Shown: one piece after another, positions 1 to 9,648 of the stretch
Position numbering within the stretch: position 1 is the stretch's first letter
Layout: each line of letters opens with the position of its first letter
Assembly: GCA_963837815.1 (NCBI GenBank)
Contig: CAWIOS010000012.1
Location: 496,001 to 560,000 of the forward strand
Origin: Fen-1273 sp963837815
GTDB lineage: Bacteria > Bacteroidota > Ignavibacteria > UBA10030 > UBA6906
DNA length: 64,000 nucleotides
Direction: 5' to 3'
Position numbers and translations under genes: made by a program
The notes under the pieces: generated by a model
The model's input: only the letters and a program-made list of their open reading frames with translations
Told to the model about the DNA's origin: nothing
The model's database searches: none

Positions 1-1401
1 AAGCAGGACGCCGAAGGAGAGAATCGTCGAGAGGTACACCTGCGGACCGATGTCCCATCCGAGAAGGTACCGCGCCGCCGCCCCCATGATCAGGCTCCAG
101 AGTATCGATCCGAGCGCCGCCCATTTGGGGATACGCCGGAATATGAGCCCGAATGCAAGCGGGACCGTCACCGGGATATTAAAGAGCGTGAAAAAGGCCT
201 GCATCTGGTTGAAGAGACCGAACGTGCTGTGTATGAACGTGATCGCAAGTCCCATCACGATAAGCCCCAGGCAGAGCGATGTGACGCGGCCGACCTTCAG
301 AAGGGCCCTGTCCGACAGGTCGGGTTTGATGACACCCTTGTACATGTCGTGGGAAATTATCGACGACACCATGTTGTACACCGTGCTGAGCGTTGTCATC
401 GTCGCCGCGAGCATCGCGGCGATGAATACGCCGATCAGCCCGTGCGGGAGAAGCTTGAACACGAGTCCCACAAACACGAGGTCCTGCGGGTTTTTCCCGA
501 TGAAGGGCTTGAAGAAATCGACCTGGGAGAGGTCGGGCCAGTACACCCTCGCGACGAGGGGCGGGATCCCGAACACGAGCGGCACGGAGCACGCGAGGAG
601 CGCGGCAAGCCTGCCGACGCGCTTCGCGCTCTTTTCGTCCCTGACCGAGTAGAAACGCTGCGCGCCCCCCGCCGCAAACCCGATGCTCGTGATGATGAGT
701 ATCGAGACGAGCCAGTGCTGCGTGTAGTGAACGCCGTTGTACGTCTGGTCGAACGACACGGGGGGCATCGCCTTCATGAGCTCCCCGAATCCCCCGATGA
801 GCCCCAGGCTCAGCGGCATCACGGTGAACGTAATCCCGAGAAGCACAACCCCCTGCACGACGTCCATCGCCATGTCCCCCCAGAGCCCCCCGAGCATGTT
901 ATGAAGGAGGACGATGCTCCCGATGATGAGGACGATCATCGTCATGTCGATGCCGATGATCGGCGCAAAGAGCTTGCACGTCGACGCGAGCTGAACCCCC
1001 GCCGACAGTATGAAATTCGTCGCGATCACGGCGCTCATGAGCTGCTGCGTGCTCAGGTTGTACCGGGTCTGGATGTACTGGAGCGGCGAGATCGAGCGCG
1101 TCCGGCGCCACAGCGTCGCCGTCAGGTGGGACCCGACGAGGTACGCGACGGGGCCGACGGCCAGGTACAGGATCGTGAACCAGCCGGAGGTATAGGCAAA
1201 CCCGGCAGCACCCGTGAAAATCCATGCGCTGAAATTCCCCATGTACAGCGAGATCCCCGACATCCACCAGGGGATCATGCTCCCCCCCGTGAAGTACTCC
1301 TTTCCTCCCTTGTTGACCTTCATGAAATACAACCCGATCCCCATGATGATCAGGAAGTAGACGAAGATGAAGCTCACATCGAATAGGTTTACCGATTTCA
1401 T
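1..1401 (-). CDS. Sodium:solute symporter (SSS family), C-terminus beyond window
   Basis: Inner-membrane secondary transporter that would import a small solute, here probably a sugar or sugar acid, with Na+. The frame from the ATG at 1401 reads MKSVNLFDVSFIFVYFLIIM and then alternating hydrophobic helices, including a segment with KEYFTGG and PWWMSGISLYMG, which is the typical SSS start after TM1. Later segments contain LSTVYNMVSSIISHDMYK, a well-conserved SSS stretch in the Na+-site helix. About 467 codons are visible and the gene is still open at position 1, against a usual family length of 500-600. It is the last visible gene of the left-arm operon, six bases after the PLP enzyme. The substrate is inferred only from context. 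Confidence 0.9.
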   Translation of the reverse strand, partial: MKSVNLFDVSFIFVYFLIIMGIGLYFMKVNKGGKEYFTGGSMIPWWMSGISLYMGNFSAWIFTGAAGFAYTSGWFTILYLAVGPVAYLVGSHLTATLWRRTRSISPLQYIQTRYNLSTQQLMSAVIATNFILSAGVQLASTCKLFAPIIGIDMTMIVLIIGSIVLLHNMLGGLWGDMAMDVVQGVVLLGITFTVMPLSLGLIGGFGELMKAMPPVSFDQTYNGVHYTQHWLVSILIITSIGFAAGGAQRFYSVRDEKSAKRVGRLAALLACSVPLVFGIPPLVARVYWPDLSQVDFFKPFIGKNPQDLVFVGLVFKLLPHGLIGVFIAAMLAATMTTLSTVYNMVSSIISHDMYKGVIKPDLSDRALLKVGRVTSLCLGLIVMGLAITFIHSTFGLFNQMQAFFTLFNIPVTVPLAFGLIFRRIPKWAALGSILWSLIMGAAARYLLGWDIGPQVYLSTILSFGVLL

Positions 1402-1407
1402 TCAGCA

Positions 1408-2721
1408 TCATCCTTTCGGGGCGGTGCGGAGTGCTTCGAGGACCCGGGCGACCTCTCCCGGCGTATTGTACAGGTGAAACGAGAGCCGGAGAGCGTGCAT
1501 GCCTGATTCGGTCACCGAACGGGTACGCAGGTTGTACGTGTCGAGATGCGCCTGTAGCCTGTCGTGCGGCAGCGTCCGGTGCTGGATCGTCACCATCGCC
1601 GTCCTCATCTCCGGCTGCGCCGGGGAGATGAGCATGACGTCCGGGAGCGCCCCGAGTCCCGCGACGAGCGAGTCCGCCAGCATCCTGTCCCGGTTCCAGA
1701 TCCTCCCGATCCCGATGCTCCTGATGAACGCTATCGCGGCGCCGAGCCCGACGCGGAGCGGGATGCTCACGGTTCCGTATTCGTACCGCTGAGCCGCCGG
1801 ATTGAATGAGAGCGTTCTCTTCTGCATGTCGAAATCCCCCCCCGAGTACGCGCCCACGAATTTCGGGGCGACCGTGTCGAGCATCTCCCTGCGGACGTAC
1901 AGGAGTCCCGTCTCCTTCGGGCCAAGGAGCCACTTGTGGCCGCTCGTGGCGTAGGCGTCGCACCCGATCGCGTGCAGGCTGAACGGGAACATGCCTGCGG
2001 TCTGTGCACCGTCGACGAAAAACCATATATTTTTTTCCCTGGCGATGCGCGCGATCTGCGCGACGGGCATTATCGTTCCCGTCGTCGTCAGCGCGTGGGG
2101 GATGCTTATGAGGCGGGTCCGCTGCGTTATGCAGCGGGTCAGCGCCTCGATGTTCTCAGCGTCGGAAACCGTCGAGGGTTCGAACAGCCGGAGCACGATC
2201 CCCTCACGCTTCGCCAGCGCGAGCCACGTGAACGCGTTCGCAATGTGTTCCTGCGTCGTCAGTATGACTTCGTCCCCCTTCCGGAACGGAAGCCCGTTGG
2301 CAACGATGTTGATTCCCTCCGTCGTGTTCCGCGTGAAGGCGAGCTCCGCGCCGTCGCATCCCAGGAGGGCGCCCGCATTCTTCCGGATCTCATCCAGGAC
2401 CGAATCGTCATGCCCGGTTTCGCATATCTTCTCCAGCTCTCCGATCTTCCCCGCCACGGCGTCGATGACCGGGTAAGGGGAGGCGCCGAGCCCGCCGGTG
2501 TTGAGATAGGCGCGCGTCGTCTCAAGGGGGAATTGGGCGCGGACGAACTCCCAGTACCGTTCATCATCCGTGCCGGAGGGCGCCCCCGGAGGCACCCCGG
2601 GGGTGATCGCCCGGGCGGGGCGCTCTCCCTCCGGCGCATTCCGGCCGCCCAGCAGGGAGGGAAACACCGCCGCGCCGAGCGCTGCGGAGGCGGAGAATCG
2701 GAGGAACTCGTTCCGTTTCAT
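1408..2721 (-). CDS. Aminotransferase class V-fold PLP enzyme with Tat-like leader
   Basis: Fold-type I PLP enzyme of the class V / isopenicillin-epimerase / cysteine-desulfurase superfamily, 437 residues. The cofactor lysine is K263 in SGHKWLLGPKETG, the pyridine-nitrogen aspartate is D237 in VDGAQ, and TRNTTEGIN (about 130-138) matches the phosphate-binding region. The N-terminus MKRNEFLRFSASAALGA looks like a KR variant of a twin-arginine leader followed by a hydrophobic stretch, so the enzyme is probably exported already folded with PLP. The ATG at 2721 overlaps the stop of the upstream glycosidase (ATGA), which supports this start. Tat-exported PLP enzymes of this fold are known (PvdN of pseudomonads). 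The reaction here is unknown and could be transamination, epimerisation or elimination on an amino sugar or amino acid. Confidence 0.85.
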   Translation of the reverse strand: MKRNEFLRFSASAALGAAVFPSLLGGRNAPEGERPARAITPGVPPGAPSGTDDERYWEFVRAQFPLETTRAYLNTGGLGASPYPVIDAVAGKIGELEKICETGHDDSVLDEIRKNAGALLGCDGAELAFTRNTTEGINIVANGLPFRKGDEVILTTQEHIANAFTWLALAKREGIVLRLFEPSTVSDAENIEALTRCITQRTRLISIPHALTTTGTIMPVAQIARIAREKNIWFFVDGAQTAGMFPFSLHAIGCDAYATSGHKWLLGPKETGLLYVRREMLDTVAPKFVGAYSGGDFDMQKRTLSFNPAAQRYEYGTVSIPLRVGLGAAIAFIRSIGIGRIWNRDRMLADSLVAGLGALPDVMLISPAQPEMRTAMVTIQHRTLPHDRLQAHLDTYNLRTRSVTESGMHALRLSFHLYNTPGEVARVLEALRTAPKG

Positions 2722-4994
2722 AGCGTAAACTCCATTGTAAGTGCCGACCCGCGCCCCGGATAGGGAACGCGCAGAGCGCCGTTCGCGAGTGTGACCTCTT
2801 TGCCGTTGACGGCGGCACGGGGAGTCCCGCTCCCCCTCCGCACGGCAACATGGACAACCGCCCCGCGCACATTGTGAGACGAGGCGAGCGTGTCGATCCG
2901 GTCCGGAAGGCGGGGCCTGACAACCAGCGCGTCCACCTCCGGCCTGAGCCCCGCAATGTGGTGCGAGCATAAATTGATTATTTCATACCAGGTCCACCCC
3001 ACCACTCCGACGGGGGGCATGGGGGGAGTGATGGACTGCGCACACCGTTCGAACCATGACCCGGACCGCCCCGCAAGGCGGTCAAGCCACTCCAGAACCC
3101 GCCAGACCCGGTCGTATTCACCCGCGGCCGCACTCGCGCGCGCCACGAGCATGGACGCAAGGGGCCAGGGCGCCGGGGGATTGTCTTCCCCGGTGACGTT
3201 GTACCGTGGATATCCCCCCCCCTCCCACCGCTGGTTCCAGATCCCGTCCAGATAACGCAACGTTCCGGCGGCCAGGGGAGATCCCGGCGGTATCATCTCG
3301 AGGAGTATCGGGAGCGCCGTGATCGTGTCCGGATCGAGAAACGAATGCTCTTCTGTGGCGATGGGGGAACCGTGGGGGAGCTTCCCCCGGTCGGGCGGGA
3401 CCGCCTCTTTCTGCCACCTTCCGTCACGCGTCCGCCTCTTGATAAGATGCCCGTCCTCGATAAACCTGTAGACCGGATCGGAAAACATCGTCTCCTGCAT
3501 GGAACGGGAGGCCTTCTCCCACCGGGTGGCGGCGGCCGCATCGCCGGCCAGGCGCGCCAGCGCGGCCCCTTTCGCGAGGCCGAACGAGACCCAGAACTGG
3601 TATGCGAGCTCGAAACCGTCCTCGATACCGTGGGAGTCGCTCCGTTCCCAGAATTCGCGTCTGTTGTGGACGAGATGGTTCGCCGGATCGAGGAAATATT
3701 CGCCGAGCGGAAAGTCGCCGCACAGCCGGATCTTCGGCCAGTACTTCCGGAGAAGCGTCCTGTCCCCGGTCCAGCAGACGTAATTCCAGACAGCGAACAT
3801 CATGATGCCGTTCTGGACGATTTCCGTGTGCTCGTACCCGAAGAACCGTCCGGACTCAATCGTTCTCCCGTCGGCGTCGATGGAGTCGCGCAGGTTCTTC
3901 TCGATGAGGAGACGCGCTTCCTCGACGAACCCTGCGCGCAAAAGGGATTCTGACGCCATCGCATGGTCGCCGAGCCATTCCATGTCGTACATCCACGTTC
4001 CCGCGTCCATCCTCCCGCTCCGCGAGATAACGCTCTTCAGTTCCGTGCGCGAGACATTGTACAGCCTGTCGAGAACCGCATTCCCCGTTTCAAAAGAGTT
4101 TCGCTTCCTCCACGCCGCCGACGTCTTTCGCCAGATGACAGGGAACGTCCGCTTCCGGAGAGCGCGCTCCCCGTCCTTTATCGCGTAGCCGTACACCCGT
4201 TCCGCAACCGCTCCCGGGGCGATCCGGCCGGCGTCCACGCGGACGTCGTAGCGGCCGAACACCGCCGCGTGAGGGTCGAGCGAGAAGAGGCTCATGGAGG
4301 CCAGCCCGTCGGCGCGGGCAGTACGGCTTTTCTCGACCGTGCGTATGTCCGTAAAGAGCCCGAAATTGGCGTACAGGGAGAGTGAGAGATTCACGGTGAG
4401 GGGAGCCGCCGAACGGTTCGTGAGCCGCACGCGGCGGAAGAGGAGCGCGCCTTCGTGCGGCACGAAGAACTCCTCCCTCACGCCGCATTCCCCCGCGTTC
4501 CAGTCGAGCGCAACGACGGGGACGCCGTCCGGGTACTCCCACGCGATCCGGACGAAATTGTCCCGCCCGACGGCGTACCCCCCGACGCCCGGGTACATCC
4601 CTGCTTTTGCCTGTCCCCCTTCCCCCCCCTTTCCGATCATGACGCCAAGCCGTGTGTTCTCAAACCCGTGCTCGGGAGAGAAGAGGAACGTGCTCCACTT
4701 GCGGCAGAAGTTCTCGGGGTCCATCAGCGTGAACCCGACGAACGATTCTTCCCCCGGCCCGGGCGAATACTGCACGGCCCCCTGTATGTCGCCGTTCCCG
4801 AGATAGAAGTATTCGATCCCCGGCGCGTACGTCACGAAGTCGGGGTGGAGACTCTGCGACCCCCCGGAGGGCTTCGACGTATCGGGCGTGCCGTCCTCCC
4901 CCGCGCGCGCCAGGCGCTCCAGCGATTTTCCCCCTGCGACGCCGGGGAGGAGCGCGCCTATCAGGGGCGCCTGCAGGAACTCTCTCCGTTTCAC
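2718..4994 (-). CDS. Tat-exported alpha/alpha-barrel glycoside hydrolase-like protein (paralogue A)
   Basis: Protein of 758 residues with a canonical twin-arginine leader (MKRREFLQAPLIGALLPG). An N-terminal beta-sandwich-like part (about 45-290) carries TYAPGIEYFYLGNGDIQ and FCRKWSTFLFSPEHGF. A helical toroid follows (about 300-690), with GTWMYDMEWLGDHAM (about 332-346) and HNRREFWERSDSHGIEDGFE (about 443-462). A small C-terminal beta domain ends the chain. This layout is typical of (alpha/alpha)6 glycosidases and phosphorylases (GH15/GH63/GH65/GH94 and MGH1-like). I cannot assign a CAZy family. It is a close paralogue of the next upstream gene (4991-7233) and overlaps the PLP-enzyme start by four bases. 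Compared with the paralogue, the motif before the toroid aspartate reads WLGDH rather than WVRDD, so activity or specificity may differ. Confidence 0.85.
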   Translation of the reverse strand: MKRREFLQAPLIGALLPGVAGGKSLERLARAGEDGTPDTSKPSGGSQSLHPDFVTYAPGIEYFYLGNGDIQGAVQYSPGPGEESFVGFTLMDPENFCRKWSTFLFSPEHGFENTRLGVMIGKGGEGGQAKAGMYPGVGGYAVGRDNFVRIAWEYPDGVPVVALDWNAGECGVREEFFVPHEGALLFRRVRLTNRSAAPLTVNLSLSLYANFGLFTDIRTVEKSRTARADGLASMSLFSLDPHAAVFGRYDVRVDAGRIAPGAVAERVYGYAIKDGERALRKRTFPVIWRKTSAAWRKRNSFETGNAVLDRLYNVSRTELKSVISRSGRMDAGTWMYDMEWLGDHAMASESLLRAGFVEEARLLIEKNLRDSIDADGRTIESGRFFGYEHTEIVQNGIMMFAVWNYVCWTGDRTLLRKYWPKIRLCGDFPLGEYFLDPANHLVHNRREFWERSDSHGIEDGFELAYQFWVSFGLAKGAALARLAGDAAAATRWEKASRSMQETMFSDPVYRFIEDGHLIKRRTRDGRWQKEAVPPDRGKLPHGSPIATEEHSFLDPDTITALPILLEMIPPGSPLAAGTLRYLDGIWNQRWEGGGYPRYNVTGEDNPPAPWPLASMLVARASAAAGEYDRVWRVLEWLDRLAGRSGSWFERCAQSITPPMPPVGVVGWTWYEIINLCSHHIAGLRPEVDALVVRPRLPDRIDTLASSHNVRGAVVHVAVRRGSGTPRAAVNGKEVTLANGALRVPYPGRGSALTMEFTL

Positions 4995-7233
4995 AGGACC
5001 TCCATTTCAATCCCGGTCCCCCCGGGGGGCAGGTCGTCGTACGGGATCGTCACGGAGCCTTCCGGCAGCGGGACGCTCCTGCCGTTCACGCGTGCCGACG
5101 GAGCGTTTTTCAACCGCCGGACGGAGAGCGTGCATGCCCTCCCCCGGACCAGGAACGATCCGGACAGCGTGTCGACCCCTTCCGGGAGACGCGGCCTGAC
5201 TGTCAGTGCGCCCAGGCCGGGACGGACTCCCGCCACGTGGTTGACAATGAGCGACGTGATCTCCGCCCACGCCCAGCCGATCACGCATACCGGGGGAGCA
5301 GGGGGGGTAATGCTCGGCCCGTATCGCTCGAACCAGCCTCCGGAGAGACCACCGTGAATCGTTCTCACCCACTTCATGCACTGCCAGAATTTCGGCCAGT
5401 TGCCGGATTCCGCATAGGCTCTCGCCATGAAAAGCGTCGCCAGGGGCCAGGGAGCCGGGGGATCGGGTTCGCTCTCCGTGTTGTAGCGCGGGTAGCCGCC
5501 GAAATCCCACGCCTGGCTCCAGAGCGTTTCGCAGTCGCGGAGCGTGCCGAGGGCGATGTCGCTCCCCGGTTCGACGAAACCATACATCACCGGTATGACG
5601 TTCCCGAGATCAGGCTCGCACGCCGGCTTCGCGTTCCTGGCCAGCGGCGACCCCGGGGGCATACGGGCCGGGTCGGGGGGGACCATGAATCGCTGCCATC
5701 TCCCGTCGCGGGTTCTCCGCTTTATGAAATGCCCCTCCTCCACAAGCCTGAATTTCGGGTTCGTGAGGATCGCGCTGCGTATCTCTCCGGACGCTTCACG
5801 CCATGATTTCCCCCCGGGGGCGCCGATTGCGTCAGCGAGTTCCGCGGCATGGGAGAGTCCGAATGCAACCCAGAACTGGTACGTCAGCTCATACCCGTCT
5901 TCGACGCCGAACGAGTCGTTCCTTTCCCAGAATTCACGCCTGTTATGCATCAGACCCGATTCCCTGTCGCGAAAGCGTTCCTGCAGCGGGAACGATGCCA
6001 CCTGCGTGATCCGCGTCCAGTGGCTCTTTACGAAATCCATGTCCCCCGTCCATGCCGCGTACGTCCAGAGCGCATAGAGGAGCTCCCCGTTCTGGTCGAG
6101 CTCCGTGTAATCGAAACCGGCCCAGCGGCTCGACTCGAACGTCCTCCCGTCGGGCCCGACAGATTTTTCAAGAAGCTTCGTGAGGAGCGTCTTCGCCTCG
6201 GCGATCATTCCGGACTGGAGGAGTGCGATCACCACCATCACGTCGTCCCTCACCCACTCCATGTTGTACATCCACGTCCCGGAGTCCCTCTTTCCGTTCC
6301 TTGCGAGCATCGCTCTCAGGCCCGAGCGGGAGAGGCCGAAGAGATGGTCAAGGTCCTTATGGCCGGTCCTGAACGAGTTCCGCGCATTCCACCATTCTCC
6401 CGTCTCACCGACCCGCCGTTCATATAATGCAGCGTCCGGAACCGGTGACGCATGACCGATCGAATACACGAGCCGGATCCGCGTCGTTGCCCCGGGGAGC
6501 ATACTCCCCGGCGCGACGGTCAGGTCGTACCGCCCGGAGACGATCACTTCGCCATCGAGTGAACGGAGCGACATGGAAGAGAACCCGTCCGCCTGTATTG
6601 CGTGCGCATGTTCGTCGGGGCCTATCTCGTCGAAGAGCGCAAAATTGGGGAGAAGCGCCGCGTAGAGTTTCGGTTCGACGGGGGCCGCCCCCCTGTTTTC
6701 AAGCGTCACATCCCTGAAGAGGACCGATCCCGTTGACGGGACAAAGAACCTCTCGACGACGCCGATATCCCCCGCAGTCCAGCGGCATTCGACAGTCGGA
6801 ATCGACCCCGGGTACGTCCATGCGATCGAAGAAAAATTCTCCGGTGTGACCCTGATCCCCCCCCGCCCCTCCGCGATGACCGAAACGCCGGTCCTCTCGA
6901 ACCCCCTCTCGGGGTCGAACAGAAACGTGCTCCATTTACGGCAAAATCGCGCCGGATCGAAAATCGTCAGTCCGAGAAATGTCTGCGGAATGTCCCCGTT
7001 CCTGTCGGGACAGAATTGCACGACGGCCTGTATGTCGCCGTTGCCGAGCATGAAGTATTCGATGCCGGGGGCGTACGTGACGAAATCCTGATGGAGGCGC
7101 TGCCGGACGTTCACTGCCGGCGCGGGAGACGGTGTCGAAATCTCCGGTCCGCCGGGAAAAAGGGGTCGATTCGCGCGAGTGCAGGAGCGGCAAGCGTGAA
7201 CACGGGAGCGGCGAGAAATTCTCTTCGTTTCAT
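4991..7233 (-). CDS. Tat-exported alpha/alpha-barrel glycoside hydrolase-like protein (paralogue B), leader frameshifted
   Basis: Second copy of the exported toroid enzyme. It shares HQDFVTYAPGIEYFMLGNGD, FCRKWSTFLFDPERGFER, GTWMYNMEWVRDDVM and HNRREFWERNDSFGVEDGYE with paralogue A. The mature protein is one open frame, but its frame lacks a signal peptide. From the ATG at 7233, in another frame, the DNA encodes a perfect Tat leader (MKRREFLAAPVFTLAAPALA) ending next to an A5/G4 run at 7157-7165 on the plus strand. Restoring one base there joins leader and body into about 747 residues. The ATG at 7233 also overlaps the upstream stop (7230-7232) in the same ATGA arrangement seen at paralogue A, so I take 7233 as the real start. 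The shift may be a sequencing error or a real mutation. Confidence 0.8.
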
Positions 7234-8837
7234 TTCCCTGTGCCATCATAGTGAACGAGGATTTCCGCGGCTCCCCTGACGGGGAACCGGGCGTCGACGT
7301 ACGTGCTCTGCTCGACGCGCGATTCCGCGTGGCGCACGGTCCTTCCGTTGACGCGGAGCGAGCGGGCGCGGGCGCCGGCCGGAAGCAGGAGGTGCATGTC
7401 GACCGCCGCCCCGGCCCGTATCGCGAGAACGATTGTGTTCTTCGCCGCATCGTGCGCGTAGCGGTACGCGACCCCGGCGCCCGATGCGGCGTACGAGACA
7501 GAGAGGTCAACGTCCCCGCATCCCGCCGCGGCCCAGCGGGGTGAGAGCCGGACGTCCCGGTAGAGCGACGACGCATCCACGACCCCCCCGAGACCTTCCA
7601 CGAGCGCGAAGAGCATCGCCGTGGAGCCCCATCCATCGGTCGGCGAGGCATCGGGGCTCGTGCTTGTCTCGATCGACGACGGCCGGCCGTCCGGGAAATA
7701 CCAGAGATACGTCTCGTTCCCCCGCGTGAGCTCCTCGTAGCGGAGGAGCTGCGCCACCCCGTACGCCTCCCGGCCGTGCTCCAGCGCGGCGTGCGCGAGC
7801 TCACCCCCCACCAGGGGCATGATCCCCCCGTTGCAATACGATCCCGGAACGAGTTTCGGCTCGCCGAAGATTCCCGCGGGGAACGGGGGGTCGACGCTCA
7901 CCCAGTCGGCGGCAAACCGGTTCGCCGCGCCGCGCCGCCGGTATTCCTCAATGATGGAGAGGGCCATCGGGTGGGTCGCCAGCCCCCTGTTGATGTCCAT
8001 CGGGTTGCTTATCGTGAGCTGCGATTCGGCGTCCACCCCCGGTATTTCCACGGGCGTGATGGGAACGCGGTGCCTGTAAAACCTGCCGTTGAACGATGCC
8101 CTGTTCGCCCGGAGGCGAAACGCAGAGGCGAACTTCCGCCACCTGAGGGCGGCGGCCGCGTTTCCCGCGTGTGCGTGCATGACCGCAAGATTCTGAAACG
8201 CCTCGTAATACCCCGAGCTGTCCCCGTGCATGATGCCCCAGTACGTCCCCTCGTCCACGCGGAAATTCAGCCACGGAGTGCGCCCCGCCGTGTAATCAAA
8301 ATCCCACGTGTCGATCGTGTAGGCGCGCTTCACGAGCCTGCGCCGGCGGTCCCACCGCCAGGGATCGGTCATCACGTACCGGAGCGCCTTCTCCATGCGG
8401 GGAATCATCCCCTTCATCCAGCGGTCGTCCCCCGTCGCCTGCCACGCCAGGAAGACCGCCTTGATGAACCGGTATTCGACGTCGGCTTCCACGGGGACGC
8501 GCACGTACTTGGCCCAGTTCTCTCTCTCGCACGGCACTTTCTCCGGTGTCATCGTGAAGTAGTCGAAGAGCCATCCCGCTTCCGACTGCATCTCCGCGAA
8601 ATGGTCGACGGCGCTCTCCATGTCGCGCTCCCAGTACTTCGCCCCCCGCAGCATGTCGGAATGATCGCGGAGCCAGATGCTCGGCGTGTCCGGGGAGCGG
8701 TATCCCCGGACGGGACGGCCGAACATCACATACGCTGTGACGTCGTGCGCGAGGAATTCACGGACGCGGGGGACAAGCGCATCAAGAAGCGGGTTCCCCG
8801 ATCGGAGCATCGTCCCGTCTGTGTGCGGGGGGCGCAT
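7230..8837 (-). CDS. Cytoplasmic alpha/alpha-barrel glycosidase-like protein
   Basis: Protein of 535 residues without a signal peptide. An early segment SIWLRDHSDMLRGAKYWERD (about 54-73) matches the W-x-R-D motif that lines the active site of (alpha/alpha)6 glycosidases such as GH15 relatives. Further toroid-like helices contain KRAYTIDTWDFDYTAG, DEGTYWGIMHGDSSGYYEAF and LVPGSYCNGGIMPLVGGE. The last 90 residues form a beta-rich cap (LRVNGRTV). I do not recognise a family with a known substrate. The absence of a leader, next to two Tat-exported enzymes, suggests it acts on an oligosaccharide after import by the symporter. It starts three bases after the dioxygenase stop and overlaps paralogue B by four bases, so translation is likely coupled. 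Confidence 0.8.
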   Translation of the reverse strand: MRPPHTDGTMLRSGNPLLDALVPRVREFLAHDVTAYVMFGRPVRGYRSPDTPSIWLRDHSDMLRGAKYWERDMESAVDHFAEMQSEAGWLFDYFTMTPEKVPCERENWAKYVRVPVEADVEYRFIKAVFLAWQATGDDRWMKGMIPRMEKALRYVMTDPWRWDRRRRLVKRAYTIDTWDFDYTAGRTPWLNFRVDEGTYWGIMHGDSSGYYEAFQNLAVMHAHAGNAAAALRWRKFASAFRLRANRASFNGRFYRHRVPITPVEIPGVDAESQLTISNPMDINRGLATHPMALSIIEEYRRRGAANRFAADWVSVDPPFPAGIFGEPKLVPGSYCNGGIMPLVGGELAHAALEHGREAYGVAQLLRYEELTRGNETYLWYFPDGRPSSIETSTSPDASPTDGWGSTAMLFALVEGLGGVVDASSLYRDVRLSPRWAAAGCGDVDLSVSYAASGAGVAYRYAHDAAKNTIVLAIRAGAAVDMHLLLPAGARARSLRVNGRTVRHAESRVEQSTYVDARFPVRGAAEILVHYDGTGK

Positions 8838-8840
8838 GCG

Positions 8841-9632
8841 TCACTCCCCCACCACGACAGGGAAGAGGGGACCGTGAAACGCCTCTCCCTCCGTGAGACC
8901 CGCCCTGTCGCCGACGATGTGCTCGAGCGTCCTGTACCTGGTCCCCCCCGGCATATAGATCGTCACGATCGCGCGGCGGGGGCTTTCCGACACGTTGGGC
9001 CCCGCATAGTGAAATGTCAGCCCGTCGTGAAACGTGCAGCTTCCCGCCTTCATCTCCACCGCGACGGGGCGGAATTTCTTCCTCTGTTCCGCGGGGAACT
9101 TCGCCAGGAGCGTTTCCTCCGTCGCATTCCCGAGGTCGATCGGGTCGCACGGGCCGAGTGTGTGCGATCCGGGAATGAACGACATGCACCCGTTCTTCAC
9201 CGTGACGTCGTCGAGCGCCATCCAGCAGGAAAGTGCGCCGGTCTCGTGCATGGGCCAGTAGACCCAGTCCTGGTGCCAGACCGTCGGCTTGCTGTCTTTC
9301 GGATACTTGACGAGCGCGTGGTCGTGCCACAGCCGCACGCTCCCGGCCCGGGCGAGCCGGCGGGCGATCTCGCCGATGCGCGGATTCAATGCATGGGCCC
9401 GGAAGGCCGGATACCGCTCCCAGAGGTTCACCATCTGCAGGAACACCTTCGCATAGCCCGGGTCGGCACGCGGCCCCTCGTTCCTGTCGTACCGCCGGCG
9501 GTCTTCCACCGCCACGTCGAGTGCCGTCCGGAGCGCCTCCACTTCCTGAACTGCCAGGACGCCGTCAAGCCGGACGTAGCCGTTGTCCCGGAAAAACGAC
9601 ACGTGATCCTCCGTGAGCGGGTACTGTTCCAT
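8841..9632 (-). CDS. Phytanoyl-CoA dioxygenase (PhyH) family Fe(II)/2-oxoglutarate oxygenase
   Basis: Non-haem iron oxygenase of 263 residues. The double-stranded beta-helix metal triad can be seen: H120 and D122 in WHQDWVYW and a distal His (H208) in FHDGLTFHYAGPN. A downstream Arg (RRAIVTIYM, about 219-220) would bind 2-oxoglutarate. SCWMALDDVTVKNGCMSFIPGSH is the usual PhyH core. Family members hydroxylate or oxidatively demethylate small molecules using O2 and 2-oxoglutarate. Its position between glycosidases suggests a sugar or a sugar-linked group as substrate, which is an inference. It lies three bases upstream of the cytoplasmic glycosidase and 16 bases after the TIM-barrel gene. Confidence 0.88.
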   Translation of the reverse strand: MEQYPLTEDHVSFFRDNGYVRLDGVLAVQEVEALRTALDVAVEDRRRYDRNEGPRADPGYAKVFLQMVNLWERYPAFRAHALNPRIGEIARRLARAGSVRLWHDHALVKYPKDSKPTVWHQDWVYWPMHETGALSCWMALDDVTVKNGCMSFIPGSHTLGPCDPIDLGNATEETLLAKFPAEQRKKFRPVAVEMKAGSCTFHDGLTFHYAGPNVSESPRRAIVTIYMPGGTRYRTLEHIVGDRAGLTEGEAFHGPLFPVVVGE

Positions 9633-9648
9633 GGAGTTCCCTCCTTCC

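Noticed and set aside
229..1386. Long plus-strand frame opposite the symporter
   Set aside because: It is rich in Arg, Asp, Glu, His and Pro, typical of antisense frames in G+C-rich genes, while the minus strand encodes clear SSS helices. Similar long antisense frames at 7776-9680, 18095-19807, 23580-25145, 39017-40687 and 55042-57093 were rejected for the same reason.
899..2026. Minus-strand frame spanning symporter and PLP-enzyme DNA
   Set aside because: It crosses the real gene boundary in another frame, and its start is inside the PLP-enzyme gene. Product composition is Arg/His/Pro-rich with no domain.
7157..7165. Programmed -1 frameshifting at the leader of paralogue B
   Set aside because: The zero-frame codons GAC CCC TTT TTC do not form a proper X-XXY-YYZ slippery site, and I see no following pseudoknot. 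A missing base is simpler.
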